A DNA stretch of 64,000 nt from Caballeronia hypogeia (lineage in GTDB: Bacteria > Pseudomonadota > Gammaproteobacteria > Burkholderiales > Burkholderiaceae). Every line of letters begins with the position of its first letter. Within the stretch, counting starts at the first letter, position 1. The notes below the pieces were generated by a model that saw only the letters and a list, made by a program, of their open reading frames with translations, was not told the DNA's origin and made no database searches. Below, in pieces: positions 17,438 through 27,184 of the stretch. The stretch lies in contig NZ_FCOA02000001.1 in assembly GCF_001544875.2 (NCBI RefSeq), positions 620,001-684,000 on the forward strand. Reading direction: 5' to 3'. A program made the translations under genes and the position numbers.

Positions 17438-17555
17438 CGGCACTTTGCGAGATACGCGCTGTATCGCAAGAAATACGCCCCGATGAGGTGCTTTTCTGCA
17501 CCACTAGGGTAAATGCTAGGTTGCCGTGCAGTGTTGCGTTCTTTAACATGCGTCC

Positions 17556-17660
17556 TAGTTCTGTTGCACCCAGATTTTTTGAGGTGGAGAACGAGGAGAC
17601 ATGAGGCACAAAGTGCCCGACCGAAAGCGCTGTTGGATGAGTCCAACAGCGCTTTTTTAT
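17556..17660 (+). ncRNA. Candidate small RNA in the livM-livK gap
   Basis: The 511-bp gap 17410-17920 has a possible sigma-70 promoter (TTGCCG 17521-17526, 17-bp spacer, TAACAT 17544-17549). A perfect intrinsic terminator ends about 105 bases later. Between them are a compact hairpin GGCAC-AAA-GTGCC (17605-17617) and a purine-rich segment GAGGTGGAGAACGAGGAGAC. A 33-codon frame from ATG 17601 has a ribosome-site-like GAGGAG but runs through the terminator stem, so I do not call it a gene. The transcript is inferred from promoter and terminator spacing alone. Confidence 0.35.
17624..17659 (+). terminator. Strong intrinsic terminator
   Basis: A perfect 14-bp stem (17624-17637 with 17642-17655), a TGAG loop and a run of T after the stem. 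It is one of the strongest terminators in the window and stands 240 bp after livM and 260 bp before livK. Confidence 0.85.
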
Positions 17661-17685
17661 TTGCCCGTCGATAATACGAATAAAT

Positions 17686-17712
17686 CCCGCCACGCATTTT
17701 AAGGCGGGGTTT
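17686..17712 (+). terminator. Second hairpin with T-run before livK
   Basis: CCCGCC (17686-17691) pairs with GGCGGG (17703-17708), followed by GTTTT. It lies 30 bp beyond the previous terminator and could act as a back-up. Confidence 0.45.
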
Positions 17713-17920
17713 TCCATTAGAGGCAAAAAGGCGTGTGAAGCCGTGTGTTCAAAATGCGGCGGCGCGCACTGGAAACCCTTCAAAACGCTTGCTGCACGGC
17801 GCTTTGGTCCGCTAAACTGCATTTCCCGACCCGCTGGTCGGTCATTCTCGGGCGGCGCAAAATCGCGGGCGAAATCCAGGCAGCTTTCACGCAGAAATAC
17901 GATTTACGGGGCGCAAATCA

Positions 17921-19099
17921 ATGAAGTGGGCTTTACGCGGTAAGGCGGTCGCAATGGCCGTCGCAGCAGTTTCCATCGGTTTCTCGGCGGCATTCAGCAA
18001 TCCCGTTCTGGCGGACGTGAAAATCGGCGTGACGGTCTCGGCAACGGGTCCGGCGGCGTCGCTCGGCATTCCGGAAAAGAACACCGTCGCGCTGTTGCCG
18101 AAGGAAGTCTCGGGGCAGAAGGTGCAATACATTGTCCTCGACGACGCCACGGATTCCACGCAGGCGGTCAAGAACGCGCGCAAGCTCACGAGCGAAGATC
18201 ACGTCGATGCGCTCATCGGTTCGACCGTCGTGCCCAATTCTCTCGCGATGATCGACATCGCCTCCGAAACACAAACGCCGATGATCTCCATGGCCGCCGC
18301 CGCGAGCATCGTCGAACCGATGGACAGCAAGCGCGCGTGGGTCTTCAAGACGCCGCAGAACGACATCCTGATGGCGACCGCGATCGCGCAGCACATGTCG
18401 AATCACGGCATCAAGACGGTCGCGTTCATCGGCTTCTCGGATGCGTACGGCGAGAGCTGGTTCAAGGAATTCTCGAAAGCCGCCGATCTCGCCAAGGTGA
18501 AGGTCGTCGCGAGCGAGCGCTTTGCGCGCAACGACGCATCGGTTACGGGCCAGGTGCTCAAGATGATGTCGCAGAACCCGGACGCGGTGCTGATCGCGGG
18601 CGCGGGCACGCCGGCCGCGCTGCCGCAGAAGGCGCTCAAGGAGCGCGGCTACAAGGGCAAGATCTATCAGACGCACGGCGTCGCCAATAACGACTTTCTG
18701 CGTGTGTGCGGCAAGGATTGCGAAGGCACGTTCCTGCCCTCGGGTCCGCTTCTGGTCGCGGAGCAGTTGCCCGACAGCAATCCCGTGAAGCAGGCCGCGC
18801 TCACGTACAAGAAGGCGTATGAAGGCGCGAACGGCGCGGGCTCGGTTTCGACCTTCGGCGGTCATGCGTGGGACGCCGGCCTCATTCTGCAACGCGCGAT
18901 TCCCATCGCGCTGAAGAAGGGTCAGCCCGGCACGCCGGCGTTCCGCGAAGCGCTGCGCGCGGCTATCGAAGAGACGAAGAATCTGCCTGCGTCGCACGGC
19001 ATCTTCAACATGAGCGCCAACGACCACTCCGGACTCGATCAGCGCGCGCGCGTGATGGTGGAGATCGTCGGCGGCAAGTGGAAGCTCTCGGGCAACTGA
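17921..19099 (+). CDS. livK: Periplasmic branched-chain-type substrate-binding protein, first tandem copy
   Basis: The 392-residue protein has a signal peptide (basic start, hydrophobic core AMAVAAVSIGFSAAF, cleavage near VLA-DVKIG). The mature part begins VKIGVTVSATGPAASLGIPE. It is closely similar along its length to the next gene (IPEKNTVALLPKE, QTHGVANNDFLRVCGKDCEG and STFGGHAWDAG occur in both), so the two arose by duplication. It serves the LivH/LivMG/LivF transporter downstream. A strong terminator after it separates it from the second copy, so the two may be expressed at different levels. Confidence 0.9.
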   Translation: MKWALRGKAVAMAVAAVSIGFSAAFSNPVLADVKIGVTVSATGPAASLGIPEKNTVALLPKEVSGQKVQYIVLDDATDSTQAVKNARKLTSEDHVDALIGSTVVPNSLAMIDIASETQTPMISMAAAASIVEPMDSKRAWVFKTPQNDILMATAIAQHMSNHGIKTVAFIGFSDAYGESWFKEFSKAADLAKVKVVASERFARNDASVTGQVLKMMSQNPDAVLIAGAGTPAALPQKALKERGYKGKIYQTHGVANNDFLRVCGKDCEGTFLPSGPLLVAEQLPDSNPVKQAALTYKKAYEGANGAGSVSTFGGHAWDAGLILQRAIPIALKKGQPGTPAFREALRAAIEETKNLPASHGIFNMSANDHSGLDQRARVMVEIVGGKWKLSGN

Positions 19100-19128
19100 C
19101 GAAATCGCATGTGAACTGAATCGGAGAC

Positions 19129-19161
19129 AAAGGCGCGTTGCAAGATAACGCGCCTTTTTTT
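19129..19161 (+). terminator. Intrinsic terminator after the first livK copy
   Basis: AAAGGCGCGTT (19129-19139) pairs with AACGCGCCTTT (19147-19157) over a 7-base loop, followed by more T. It lies 30 bp after the stop. Confidence 0.85.
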
Positions 19162-19380
19162 CTGTGCGGCGCGGCAAGAAGGGCGGCGAAAGAAGAGGGC
19201 GCGAAGCCTCGTATGCAGCCGCGCAACGGTTGGGGAAAACCAGCCTTGGCATGCAGTAACGCGGTAAATAGATTGGGTCGGCTTTCCGGTTGGCCCAGAA
19301 AGCCGGATCGATAACAACTCGCAGCAGCGCATCCACGATGCGTGTTGGCAAAACGAGCAAGTCGCGTTTGGAGACAAGCA

Positions 19381-20553
19381 ATGAAAACGAAGAAGGCATG
19401 GATCAGGACGGGCATCGCGCTCGCCATCGCGAGCAGCGCGCTGGCAGGCGCGGGCGCGGCGTTCGCGCAAGTGAAGATCGGCGTCACGCTCTCGGCGACG
19501 GGACCGGCCGCATCGCTCGGGATTCCCGAGAAAAATACCGTCGCGCTGCTGCCGAAGGAGATCGGCGGGAAGTCGGTCGAATGGATCGTGCTCGATGACG
19601 GTTCCGACACGAGCCGCGCCGTGCAGAACACACGCAAGCTGATCGACGAGGATCACGTCGATGCGATCGTCGGCTCCACGGTGACGCCGAACTCGCTCGC
19701 GATGATCGACCCGGTCGCCGCCGCCAAGACGCCGATGATCTCGATGGCCGCATCCGCCGCGATCATCGCGCCGATGGACGCGAAGAAGGCGTGGGTCTTC
19801 AAGACGCCGCAGAACGACGCGCTGATGGCCGATGCCATCGCCTCCTATATGGAGAAGCACGGCGTGAAGACGGTGGGTTTCATCGGCTTCGCGGATGCCT
19901 ACGGCGACGGCTGGTACAACGTCTTCAACACGGCGGCGGCCGCGCACAAGCTGAAGATCGTCACGAACGAGCGCTATAACCGCACGGACACGTCCGTGAC
20001 CGGCCAGGTGCTCAAGACGATGGGCGCGAATCCGGACGCGGTGCTGATCGCGGGCGCGGGCACGCCGTCCGCGCTGCCGGCCAAGGCGCTGAAGGAGCGC
20101 GGCTACAAGGGCAAGGTGTATCAGACGCACGGCGTCGCCAACAACGACTTCCTGCGCGTGTGCGGCAAGGACTGCGAGGGCGAGATTCTGCCCGCCGGTC
20201 CGGTGCTCGTGACCGAGCAACTGCCGGAAAGCAATCCCGTGAAGAAGTCGTCGGCGGCGTACAAGGACGCGTATGAGAAGGCGTACGGCGCGGGTTCGCT
20301 GTCCACCTTCGGCGGTCACGCGTGGGATGCGGGCCAGATGCTTCAGCGCGCGATTCCCGAAGCGCTGAAGAAGGGCCAGCCGGGCACACCGGAATTCCGC
20401 GAAGCGCTGCGCGCCGCGCTGGAAAACCTGAAGGACCTGCCCGTGTCGCACGGCATCATGAACATGACGCCGACCGATCACAACGGTTTCGACAATCGCG
20501 CACGCGTGATGGTGCAGATCGTCGACGGCAAGTGGAAGCTGCTGAACGACTGA
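19381..20553 (+). CDS. livK: Periplasmic branched-chain-type substrate-binding protein, second tandem copy
   Basis: The 390-residue paralogue of the preceding gene has a signal peptide MKTKKAWIRTGIALAIASSA with cleavage near AFA-QVKIG. The ligand-cleft segments AIVGSTVTPNSLAMI and GVANNDFLRVCGKDCEGEIL are conserved between the copies, so ligands are probably related. GGAGA at 19369 supports ATG 19381; the open frame from 19342 is not needed. A leader hairpin (CGGCTTTC 19279-19286 with GAAAGCCG 19298-19305) lies upstream in the 281-bp gap. The permease genes follow after 157 bp. Confidence 0.9.
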   Translation: MKTKKAWIRTGIALAIASSALAGAGAAFAQVKIGVTLSATGPAASLGIPEKNTVALLPKEIGGKSVEWIVLDDGSDTSRAVQNTRKLIDEDHVDAIVGSTVTPNSLAMIDPVAAAKTPMISMAASAAIIAPMDAKKAWVFKTPQNDALMADAIASYMEKHGVKTVGFIGFADAYGDGWYNVFNTAAAAHKLKIVTNERYNRTDTSVTGQVLKTMGANPDAVLIAGAGTPSALPAKALKERGYKGKVYQTHGVANNDFLRVCGKDCEGEILPAGPVLVTEQLPESNPVKKSSAAYKDAYEKAYGAGSLSTFGGHAWDAGQMLQRAIPEALKKGQPGTPEFREALRAALENLKDLPVSHGIMNMTPTDHNGFDNRARVMVQIVDGKWKLLND

Positions 20554-20619
20554 GTTTCAACGGACGCGCCTCATCGCGCGTTCTCGTTTCTCGATGTTTC
20601 TTAATTTCAAGATGACCTG

Positions 20620-20648
20620 GCGGCGCACCGGCAACGGCGCGCCGCTTT
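20620..20648 (+). terminator. Weak hairpin between the second livK copy and livH
   Basis: GCGGCGC (20620-20626) pairs with GCGCCGC (20639-20645), followed by TTTG. A leaky terminator here would let the binding protein be made in excess over the permease, as is common in such operons. Confidence 0.35.
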
Positions 20649-20710
20649 GACCATGTTCCGGCGGACGCTTTTCCGGTTCGCCTGTTTCAAAGTAGCTCCG
20701 AAGAGGAAGT

Positions 20711-21766
20711 ATGGACTTATCGATTGCGGCGATCCTCGCGCAGGACGGGATCACCACGGGCTCGATCTACGCGTTGCTCGCGCTCGCGCTGGTGCTCGTG
20801 TTTTCCGTGACGCGCGTCATTTTCATTCCACAGGGCGAGTTCGTCGCGTATGGCGCGCTCACGCTGGCCGCGCTGCAGACGCAGAAGCTGCCCGCGACCT
20901 GTTATCTGCTGATCGCGATGGGCGTCGGATGTTTCGTCGCTGAACTTGCAGGCATCGTGCGGCATCCGTCGCGATATCACCAGATCGGGCGAACGATCGC
21001 GGTGCTGGCGGCCAAGTATCTGCTGTTTCCCGTCGCGATCTGGGCGCTAACGCAGGCCATCGTCGCGCAAAACCTGCCGATGATCGTGCAGATCGCGCTG
21101 ACGCTCCTGATCGTCGTGCCGATGGGCCCGTTCGTCTATCGGCTCGCCTATGAGCCGATTGCCGAGGCGAGCACGCTGCTGCTGCTGATCGTGGCGGTCG
21201 CGGTGCACTTCGCGATGGTCGGGCTCGGACTCGTCATGTTCGGCGCGGAGGGCTCGCGCACGACGGCCTTCTCCGACGCCAACTTCAATCTCGGCAGCGT
21301 GTCGATTTCCGGGCAAAGCCTATGGGTCGTCGGCACGGCGGTCGTGCTGATCGTCGCGCTGTACTTCTATTTCGACCGCTCCATCTCCGGCAAGGCGCTG
21401 CGCGCGACGTCGGTGAATCGGCTGGGCGCGCGCCTCGTCGGCATCGGCACGACGCAGGCGGGGCGCCTCGCATTCACGCTCGCAGCAGGCCTCGGGGCGC
21501 TGTGCGGCGTGCTGGTCGCGCCGATCACCACGATCTACTACGACTCGGGCTTTCTGATCGGGTTGAAGGGTTTCGTGGCGGCGATCGTCGGCGGTCTGGT
21601 GAGCTATCCGCTGGCGGCCGCGGGCTCGCTGCTGGTGGGTCTGCTCGAATCGTATTCGTCGTTCTGGGCGAGCGCGTACAAGGAGGTGATCGTCTTCACG
21701 CTGATTATTCCGGTGCTGCTGTGGCGGAGCCTCGCCAGCCCGCATTCGGACGAGGACGAGGAGTAA
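20711..21766 (+). CDS. livH: Branched-chain-type ABC transporter permease LivH (long form)
   Basis: The 351-residue permease is about 55 residues longer than the LivH at 15.6 kb because of an insertion around residues 65-130 ([20 protein letters not shown] region) that adds hydrophobic helices. The N-terminus [20 protein letters not shown] and the [12 protein letters not shown] segment replace the usual NFAHG motif. [20 protein letters not shown] and [20 protein letters not shown] are the cytosolic coupling region. AAGAGGAAG precedes ATG 20711. It is separated by 4 bp from the fused livMG gene, so the two are in one operon. Confidence 0.9.
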   Translation: MDLSIAAILAQDGITTGSIYALLALALVLVFSVTRVIFIPQGEFVAYGALTLAALQTQKLPATCYLLIAMGVGCFVAELAGIVRHPSRYHQIGRTIAVLAAKYLLFPVAIWALTQAIVAQNLPMIVQIALTLLIVVPMGPFVYRLAYEPIAEASTLLLLIVAVAVHFAMVGLGLVMFGAEGSRTTAFSDANFNLGSVSISGQSLWVVGTAVVLIVALYFYFDRSISGKALRATSVNRLGARLVGIGTTQAGRLAFTLAAGLGALCGVLVAPITTIYYDSGFLIGLKGFVAAIVGGLVSYPLAAAGSLLVGLLESYSSFWASAYKEVIVFTLIIPVLLWRSLASPHSDEDEE

Positions 21767-21770
21767 GGCC

Positions 21771-23555
21771 ATGAAATTCCTGCATCGATATCGATTTTTC
21801 TGGTTGTTCCTGATCGTCGTCTTCGCGCTGCCGATTCTGCCGCGTCCGGTCGCGGTGCCCGAGTACTGGATCACGCTGCTGAACTACATCGGCCTGTATT
21901 CGATCGTCGCCATCGGGCTCGTGCTGCTGACGGGCATTGGCGGCATGACGAGCTTCGGACAGGCGGCGTTCGTCGGCGTCGGCGCGTACGCGACCGCGTT
22001 TCTGACGACGCGCTACGGCGTCTCGCCGTGGCTCGCGCTGATCGCGGGCGTCGTGCTGACGGCGTTCATCGCGCTGCTGCTCGGGCTGATTACCATGCGG
22101 CTCTCCGGGCATTTTCTGCCGCTCGGGACGATCGCGTGGGGGCTGTCGCTGTTCTATCTGTTCGGCAACATGGAGATGCTCGGCAAGTACGACGGCATCA
22201 ACGGCATTCCGGTGCTGAGTCTGTTCGGCTGGGAGCTGGAATCGGGCCGCAGCATCTACTACCTGATCTGGGTGGTCGTGCTGCTCGCGGTGATTTCCGT
22301 TCAAAACCTGCTTAATAGCCGGCCTGGACGCGCGATCCGGGCGCTGCGCGGCGGCGGCACGATGGCCGAGGCAATGGGCGTCAACACCGCGTGGATGCGC
22401 GTGGTGATCTTCATCTACGCCGCGGTTCTGGCGGCCGTTTCGGGCTTCCTGTACGCCCATTTGCAGCGCGCGGTGAATCCGACGCCGTTCGGTCTGAATC
22501 ACGGCATCGAGTTCCTGTTCATGGCCGTGGTTGGGGGCGTGTCGCATGTCTGGGGTGCGATTCTCGGCGCGACGATCCTCACCGTTCTGCAGGACTACCT
22601 TCAGACCTTGCTTCCGAAGCTGATCGGCGCGAATGGCAATTTCGAGATCATCGTATTTGGTGTCGTGATGGTCTTGCTGCTGCAGTACGCACGTCAGGGC
22701 GTGTGGCCATTCGTCGCGCGCATTTTTCCGCGCGGGCCGCGTGCACATGTGCCGGATCATCAGGAACCGTTGCCGCAGCGCAGCAAACCGACGACGGGCG
22801 AGTCGTTGCTGGTCGTCGAAAAGGCGCGCAAGCAGTTCGGCGGGCTGGTCGCCGTCAACGATGTCAGTTTCGAGGTGAAGGCGGGGGAGATCATCGGGTT
22901 GATCGGACCGAATGGCGCGGGCAAATCGACCACGTTCAATCTCGTCACCGGCGTGCTTCAGGCGACGAGTGGCGCGATCAGTTTTCACGGTGAACGTATC
23001 GAGAAGCTGACGTCACGCGACATCGTGAAGCGTGGCATCGGACGGACGTTTCAGCACGTGAAGATGCTGCCGGGGATGACGGTGCTGGAGAACGTCGCGA
23101 TCGGCGCGCATTTGCGCGGCAATACCGGCGTGTGGCGCAGCATAGCGCGACTGAATGCAGCCGAGGAAGCGAGGTTGATGTCGGAGGCGGCGAAGCAGAT
23201 CGAGCGCGTCGGGCTGGATAAGCATATTTATAGCGAAGCAGGGAGCCTGGCGCTGGGTCAGCAGCGGATTCTGGAAATCGCGCGGGCGCTGTGCTGCGAT
23301 CCGACCTTGCTACTGCTCGACGAACCGGCGGCGGGGCTTCGATATCAGGAAAAGCTGCAACTCGCGGATTTGCTGCGCAAGCTGCGCGCCGAGGGCATGA
23401 GTATTCTGCTGGTCGAACACGATATGGACTTCGTGATGAATCTCACGGATCGGCTGGTGGTGATGGAGTTCGGCACGAAGATCGCCGAAGGCCTGCCGAA
23501 GGACGTCCAGAAAGATCCGGCGGTCCTAGAAGCATATCTGGGCGGGGTGGAGTGA
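21771..23555 (+). CDS. livM: LivM-LivG fusion: ABC permease joined to ATP-binding domain
   Basis: The 594-residue protein has two parts. Residues 1 to about 320 are a LivM-type permease with multiple helices ([40 protein letters not shown]). After a hydrophilic linker ([18 protein letters not shown]), residues about 345-594 are a LivG-type ATPase. This has Walker [13 protein letters not shown] near residue 380, signature [12 protein letters not shown], Walker [12 protein letters not shown] and H-loop LVEHDMDF. Such fusions are known in Burkholderia and fix one permease to one ATPase. It overlaps livF by 1 bp (TGATG). Confidence 0.92.
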   Translation: MKFLHRYRFFWLFLIVVFALPILPRPVAVPEYWITLLNYIGLYSIVAIGLVLLTGIGGMTSFGQAAFVGVGAYATAFLTTRYGVSPWLALIAGVVLTAFIALLLGLITMRLSGHFLPLGTIAWGLSLFYLFGNMEMLGKYDGINGIPVLSLFGWELESGRSIYYLIWVVVLLAVISVQNLLNSRPGRAIRALRGGGTMAEAMGVNTAWMRVVIFIYAAVLAAVSGFLYAHLQRAVNPTPFGLNHGIEFLFMAVVGGVSHVWGAILGATILTVLQDYLQTLLPKLIGANGNFEIIVFGVVMVLLLQYARQGVWPFVARIFPRGPRAHVPDHQEPLPQRSKPTTGESLLVVEKARKQFGGLVAVNDVSFEVKAGEIIGLIGPNGAGKSTTFNLVTGVLQATSGAISFHGERIEKLTSRDIVKRGIGRTFQHVKMLPGMTVLENVAIGAHLRGNTGVWRSIARLNAAEEARLMSEAAKQIERVGLDKHIYSEAGSLALGQQRILEIARALCCDPTLLLLDEPAAGLRYQEKLQLADLLRKLRAEGMSILLVEHDMDFVMNLTDRLVVMEFGTKIAEGLPKDVQKDPAVLEAYLGGVE

Positions 23556-24322
23556 TGACAAAGGAAACCAACACGGTGGGCGACGCAATCCTTCAGGTGG
23601 AAGGTTTGTCCGTGCGTTATGGGAAGGTCGAGGCGTTGCACGACGGCAAGCTCACGGTCGGAGCAGGGCAAATTGTTTCGGTGATTGGGCCGAACGGCGC
23701 AGGGAAATCGACGCTGCTCAACGCAATCATGGGCGCGTTGCCGCAGACGGGTCACGCAAAAGGGTTGGTGCGGTATCTCGGCGAGGACGTTTCGGCCGTC
23801 GCCATCGAACGTCGCGTGTCACGTGGAATGTGCCTCGTGCCGGAAAAGCGCGAGCTGTTCGCCACGATGGCGGTGGAAGACAATCTGGTTCTCGGGGCGT
23901 ATCGGCGCAAGAAGGCGGGCGAGCGGAATTATCTCGATCAACTCGAGCATGTGTTCGAGTTGTTCCCGCGTCTCAAGGAGCGGCGCAAGCAGGCTGCCGG
24001 TACGCTGTCGGGCGGCGAGCGGCAAATGCTCGCGGTGGGCCGTGCGTTGATGGGCAAGCCGCAACTTCTCATGCTCGACGAGCCTAGCCTCGGTCTTGCG
24101 CCGCTGATCGTGAAGGAGATTTTCCACATCATCAGCGCGCTGCGTCAGACTGGCGTGGCCACGCTTTTGATCGAACAGAATGCCCGCGCGGCACTACAAA
24201 TCTCCGATTACGGCTATGTGCTGGAGACCGGCGAGTTTGCACTGGAAGGCAATGCGGATGCGCTTCAGCATAATCCGCAAGTTATCGAGACTTATCTTGG
24301 TCTGACGAAAAAAGTCGCTTAA
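23555..24322 (+). CDS. livF: Branched-chain-type ABC transporter ATP-binding protein LivF
   Basis: The 255-residue ATPase has canonical Walker [17 protein letters not shown], signature LSGGERQMLAVGRALM, Walker B LLMLDEPSLGL and LLIEQNARAALQ at the H-loop. ATG 23555 overlaps the previous stop, so translation is coupled. The upstream open frame to 23291 lies in livMG and is a shadow. It is the last gene of the second HAAT operon. The palindrome 27 bp downstream serves as both parS and terminator. Confidence 0.93.
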   Translation: MTKETNTVGDAILQVEGLSVRYGKVEALHDGKLTVGAGQIVSVIGPNGAGKSTLLNAIMGALPQTGHAKGLVRYLGEDVSAVAIERRVSRGMCLVPEKRELFATMAVEDNLVLGAYRRKKAGERNYLDQLEHVFELFPRLKERRKQAAGTLSGGERQMLAVGRALMGKPQLLMLDEPSLGLAPLIVKEIFHIISALRQTGVATLLIEQNARAALQISDYGYVLETGEFALEGNADALQHNPQVIETYLGLTKKVA

Positions 24323-24350
24323 GTCCCACTTTTCGACTGTAGTTCGGTGG

Positions 24351-24380
24351 CGTGTTTCACGTGAAACACGCCATTTTTTT
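24351..24380 (+). terminator. Intrinsic terminator whose stem is parS site 1
   Basis: CGTGTTTC pairs with GAAACACG over ACGT; with flanking GG/CC the stem reaches 10 bp. It is followed after one A by seven T (24374-24380). This is a textbook intrinsic terminator for the liv operon built on the parS palindrome. Confidence 0.7.
24353..24368. other. parS: parS centromere site 1
   Basis: TGTTTCACGTGAAACA is a perfect 16-bp match to the bacterial chromosomal parS consensus bound by ParB. It lies between livF and mnmG, 3.7 kb before the parAB genes. The palindrome extends to 24 bp (24349-24372). Confidence 0.95.
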
Positions 24381-24403
24381 CGCCCAATGTTCGATCGAGC
24401 GAA

Positions 24404-24431
24404 TTCGTGACGAAGTAGAAGCCGTTATAAT
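24404..24431 (+). promoter_or_regulatory. Putative sigma-70 promoter of mnmG
   Basis: TATAAT (24426-24431) is a perfect -10. TTCGTG (24404-24409) at a 16-bp spacing is a weak -35. The start codon is 50 bp downstream. Confidence 0.55.
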
Positions 24432-24480
24432 TCAAAGCTATTCCCTCTTCAGGTTCGTGTCGTTCGCACACGAGATCTCC

Positions 24481-26445
24481 ATGCTTTATCCCACAGAATT
24501 CGATGTGATCGTCGTCGGCGGCGGTCACGCAGGCACTGAGGCCGCACTCGCTTCAGCGCGCATGGGCTGTAAAACGCTACTTCTGACTCACAATATCGAG
24601 ACGCTGGGTCAGATGAGCTGCAATCCATCGATCGGCGGCATCGGCAAAGGTCATCTGGTCAAGGAAGTCGATGCGCTGGGAGGGGCAATGGCCGCGGCCA
24701 CGGACGAATCCGGCATTCAGTTCCGTATTCTCAATTCGTCGAAGGGCCCGGCCGTCCGGGCTACCCGCGCGCAGGCGGATCGGCTTTTGTACAAGCAGGC
24801 GATTCGTTCGCGGCTCGAAAATCAGCCAAATTTGTGGCTCTTTCAGCAGGCCGTCGATGATCTGATGGTCGAAGGCGACCGCGTTGTCGGTGCCGTGACG
24901 CAGGTCGGACTGCGTTTCCGATCACGCGCCGTGGTGCTGACGGCGGGCACTTTTCTCGACGGCAAGATCCACGTGGGTCTGAATAACTACGTGGGTGGCC
25001 GTGCGGGAGATCCCGCAGCGGTGTCGCTGTCCGCGCGGCTGAAGGAGCTGAAGCTGCCGCAAGGCCGCCTCAAGACGGGTACGCCGCCGCGAATCGACGG
25101 CCGCACGATCGATTTTTCGAAGCTGGAAGAGCAGCCGGGCGATCTCGATCCCATTCCCGTATTCTCGTTCCTCGGACGCGTGGAGCAGCATCCGCGTCAG
25201 TTGCCGTGCTGGGTCACGCATACGAATGCTCAGACGCACGACATCATTCGCTCCGGATTGGACCGCTCACCGATGTACACGGGGGTGATCGAAGGCGTCG
25301 GGCCGCGTTATTGCCCTTCCATCGAAGACAAAATCCATCGATTCGCGTCGAAGGAAGCCCACCAGATCTTCCTGGAACCGGAAGGGCTGACCACGAACGA
25401 GTTCTATCCGAACGGCATTTCGACCAGCCTTCCGTTCGACGTACAGCTCGATCTCGTGCGCTCGATGCGCGGTCTGGAGCACGCGCATATCCTGCGTCCT
25501 GGCTACGCGATCGAATACGACTACTTCGACCCGCGCGCGCTGAAGGCCTCTTTGGAAACGAAGGCGATCAACGGCCTGTTCTTTGCCGGTCAGATCAACG
25601 GTACGACTGGCTACGAAGAGGCCGCCGCACAAGGGCTTCTGGCTGGGATCAACGCGGGCCTTCAAACGCAAGGGAAAGAAGCGTGGTCGCCGCGGCGCGA
25701 TCAGGCTTATCTCGGCGTTCTGGTCGACGATCTCGTCACGCGAGGCGTGTCCGAGCCGTATCGAATGTTCACGAGCCGTGCGGAATACCGCCTGTCGCTG
25801 CGCGAAGACAACGCGGATATGCGCCTGACGGAGGTTGGCCGCGAGCTTGGCGTCGTCGATGACATCCGTTGGGACGCGTTCAGCCGCAAGCGCGATGCTG
25901 TTTCACGTGAAACACAACGACTTCGTTCGACGTGGGTCAATCCGAAGACGCTGCCGGCGGAAGAAGCGACAGTGCTGCTCGGAAAGCCGATCGATCACGA
26001 GTACAGCCTTGCCGATCTGCTCCGCCGTCCGGGCGTATCGTATGACGGAATTTGCGCGCTGCGAGAGGGCGCTTGCGGTCCTGAAACCGAACTCGCCGAT
26101 GATCCGGTCTTGCTCGCGCAGATCAAGGAACAGATCGAAATCGGGGTGAAGTACCAAGGCTATATCGATCGGCAGGCCGACGAAATCGTCCGCAACGGCG
26201 CGCAAGAAAACACGCGCTTGCCCGAAGGCATCGACTACAACGAAGTGCGCGGATTGTCCTTCGAAGCGCGTCAAAAGCTGATTCAGCATCGCCCGGAGAC
26301 GATCGGCCAAGCCTCGCGTATCTCCGGCATCACCCCGGCCGCAATTTCGCTGCTGATGGTTCATCTGAAGCGCGGGATCGGACGACGCGGCCGCGGATCG
26401 GCTGGCGACGATTCAGCGAGCGGTAATACGACGGTGGTTCAATGA
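24481..26445 (+). CDS. mnmG: tRNA uridine-5-carboxymethylaminomethyl modification enzyme MnmG (GidA)
   Basis: The 654-residue FAD enzyme, with MnmE, installs the cmnm5 group on the wobble uridine of certain tRNAs. The start [20 protein letters not shown] carries the FAD-binding GGGHAG motif. [20 protein letters not shown] and [18 protein letters not shown] with FLDGKIHVG are the MnmG signatures. The frame is open to 24352, but that extension is a translation of parS and non-homologous; ATG 24481 is the family start. It heads the mnmG-rsmG-parA-parB cluster and contains the second parS site in its coding sequence. Confidence 0.97.
   Translation: MLYPTEFDVIVVGGGHAGTEAALASARMGCKTLLLTHNIETLGQMSCNPSIGGIGKGHLVKEVDALGGAMAAATDESGIQFRILNSSKGPAVRATRAQADRLLYKQAIRSRLENQPNLWLFQQAVDDLMVEGDRVVGAVTQVGLRFRSRAVVLTAGTFLDGKIHVGLNNYVGGRAGDPAAVSLSARLKELKLPQGRLKTGTPPRIDGRTIDFSKLEEQPGDLDPIPVFSFLGRVEQHPRQLPCWVTHTNAQTHDIIRSGLDRSPMYTGVIEGVGPRYCPSIEDKIHRFASKEAHQIFLEPEGLTTNEFYPNGISTSLPFDVQLDLVRSMRGLEHAHILRPGYAIEYDYFDPRALKASLETKAINGLFFAGQINGTTGYEEAAAQGLLAGINAGLQTQGKEAWSPRRDQAYLGVLVDDLVTRGVSEPYRMFTSRAEYRLSLREDNADMRLTEVGRELGVVDDIRWDAFSRKRDAVSRETQRLRSTWVNPKTLPAEEATVLLGKPIDHEYSLADLLRRPGVSYDGICALREGACGPETELADDPVLLAQIKEQIEIGVKYQGYIDRQADEIVRNGAQENTRLPEGIDYNEVRGLSFEARQKLIQHRPETIGQASRISGITPAAISLLMVHLKRGIGRRGRGSAGDDSASGNTTVVQ
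25899..25914. other. parS: parS centromere site 2, inside mnmG
   Basis: TGTTTCACGTGAAACA, identical to site 1, sits 1.5 kb away within the mnmG coding sequence, where it is read as part of AVSRETQ. The codons TCA and ACA there are unusual for this GC-rich gene, which suggests selection for the DNA site. Confidence 0.95.
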
Positions 26446-27107
26446 CGGAGCGCAATACATCTCTGGCGACGACGCTCGATCAGGGCGTCGCCGAACTCGG
26501 CTTTGATCTGTCGTCTTCACAGAAGCAAAAACTGCTCGATTACGTCGCACTGCTCGGCAAGTGGAACTCGGTGTACAACCTGACCGCGATCCGAGACCCG
26601 CAGCAGATGATGATTCAGCACATTCTAGATTCGCTGGCGATCGTGCCTGCAGTAGCCGCGCGAAATGCGAGAACCGCGCTCGACGTTGGCTCGGGCGGCG
26701 GCCTTCCAGGCATCGTCCTGGCAATCGCGCTGCCGGATTTGCGAGTCACTTTGAACGATATCGTTCATAAGAAAACCGCGTTCCAATCGCAGGCGAAGGT
26801 GCAACTCGAACTTGTTAACCTGGCGGTTATCACGGGTCGAGTCGAAAGTTTACGTCCGGGTATCGAAGTACCAGAAAAATTCGATGTAATCGTGTCGCGC
26901 GCATTCGCAGAACTCTCCGATTTCGTTACACTTTCGCGTCATCTGGTTGCAGTCGATGGGCGGATTCTGGCGATGAAAGGCGTCAAGCCGGAAGCCGAAG
27001 CCGCGCGTGTGCCGGCGGGCGCCACGGTGCTGGGCATTGAGCGCCTGAGCGTTCCGATGCTCGACGCCGAGCGGCATCTCGTCGAGATTGCCGTCGCGCC
27101 AGAATGA
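26442..27107 (+). CDS. rsmG: 16S rRNA (guanine-527-N7)-methyltransferase RsmG (GidB)
   Basis: The 221-residue SAM-dependent enzyme methylates G527 of 16S r[23 protein letters not shown] with HILDSLAI is the family signature, and [17 protein letters not shown] is the SAM-binding motif [11 protein letters not shown] and KGVKPEAE are later catalytic-region motifs. The start ATG overlaps the mnmG stop (ATGA), giving translational coupling. Loss of this gene in other bacteria gives low-level streptomycin resistance. The length is typical. Confidence 0.96.
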   Translation: MTERNTSLATTLDQGVAELGFDLSSSQKQKLLDYVALLGKWNSVYNLTAIRDPQQMMIQHILDSLAIVPAVAARNARTALDVGSGGGLPGIVLAIALPDLRVTLNDIVHKKTAFQSQAKVQLELVNLAVITGRVESLRPGIEVPEKFDVIVSRAFAELSDFVTLSRHLVAVDGRILAMKGVKPEAEAARVPAGATVLGIERLSVPMLDAERHLVEIAVAPE

Positions 27108-27184
27108 CGGTCCGCCGCACGGTTTCCATCCGGCATTCCAGGCACGCTGATCTTCTGACAGCGAGAAAACGAGGACACTAAACG

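Noticed and set aside
17601..17702. A 33-codon frame with a GAGGAG ribosome site in the livM-livK gap
   Set aside because: It reads through a strong terminator stem, so it is unlikely to be translated as such.
24352..24480. N-terminal extension of MnmG starting at the parS palindrome
   Set aside because: The extra residues are a translation of parS and the promoter; the conserved FAD-binding start is at 24481.
24323..24480. oriC next to mnmG, as in E. coli
   Set aside because: The 158-bp gap contains parS and a promoter but no DnaA boxes.
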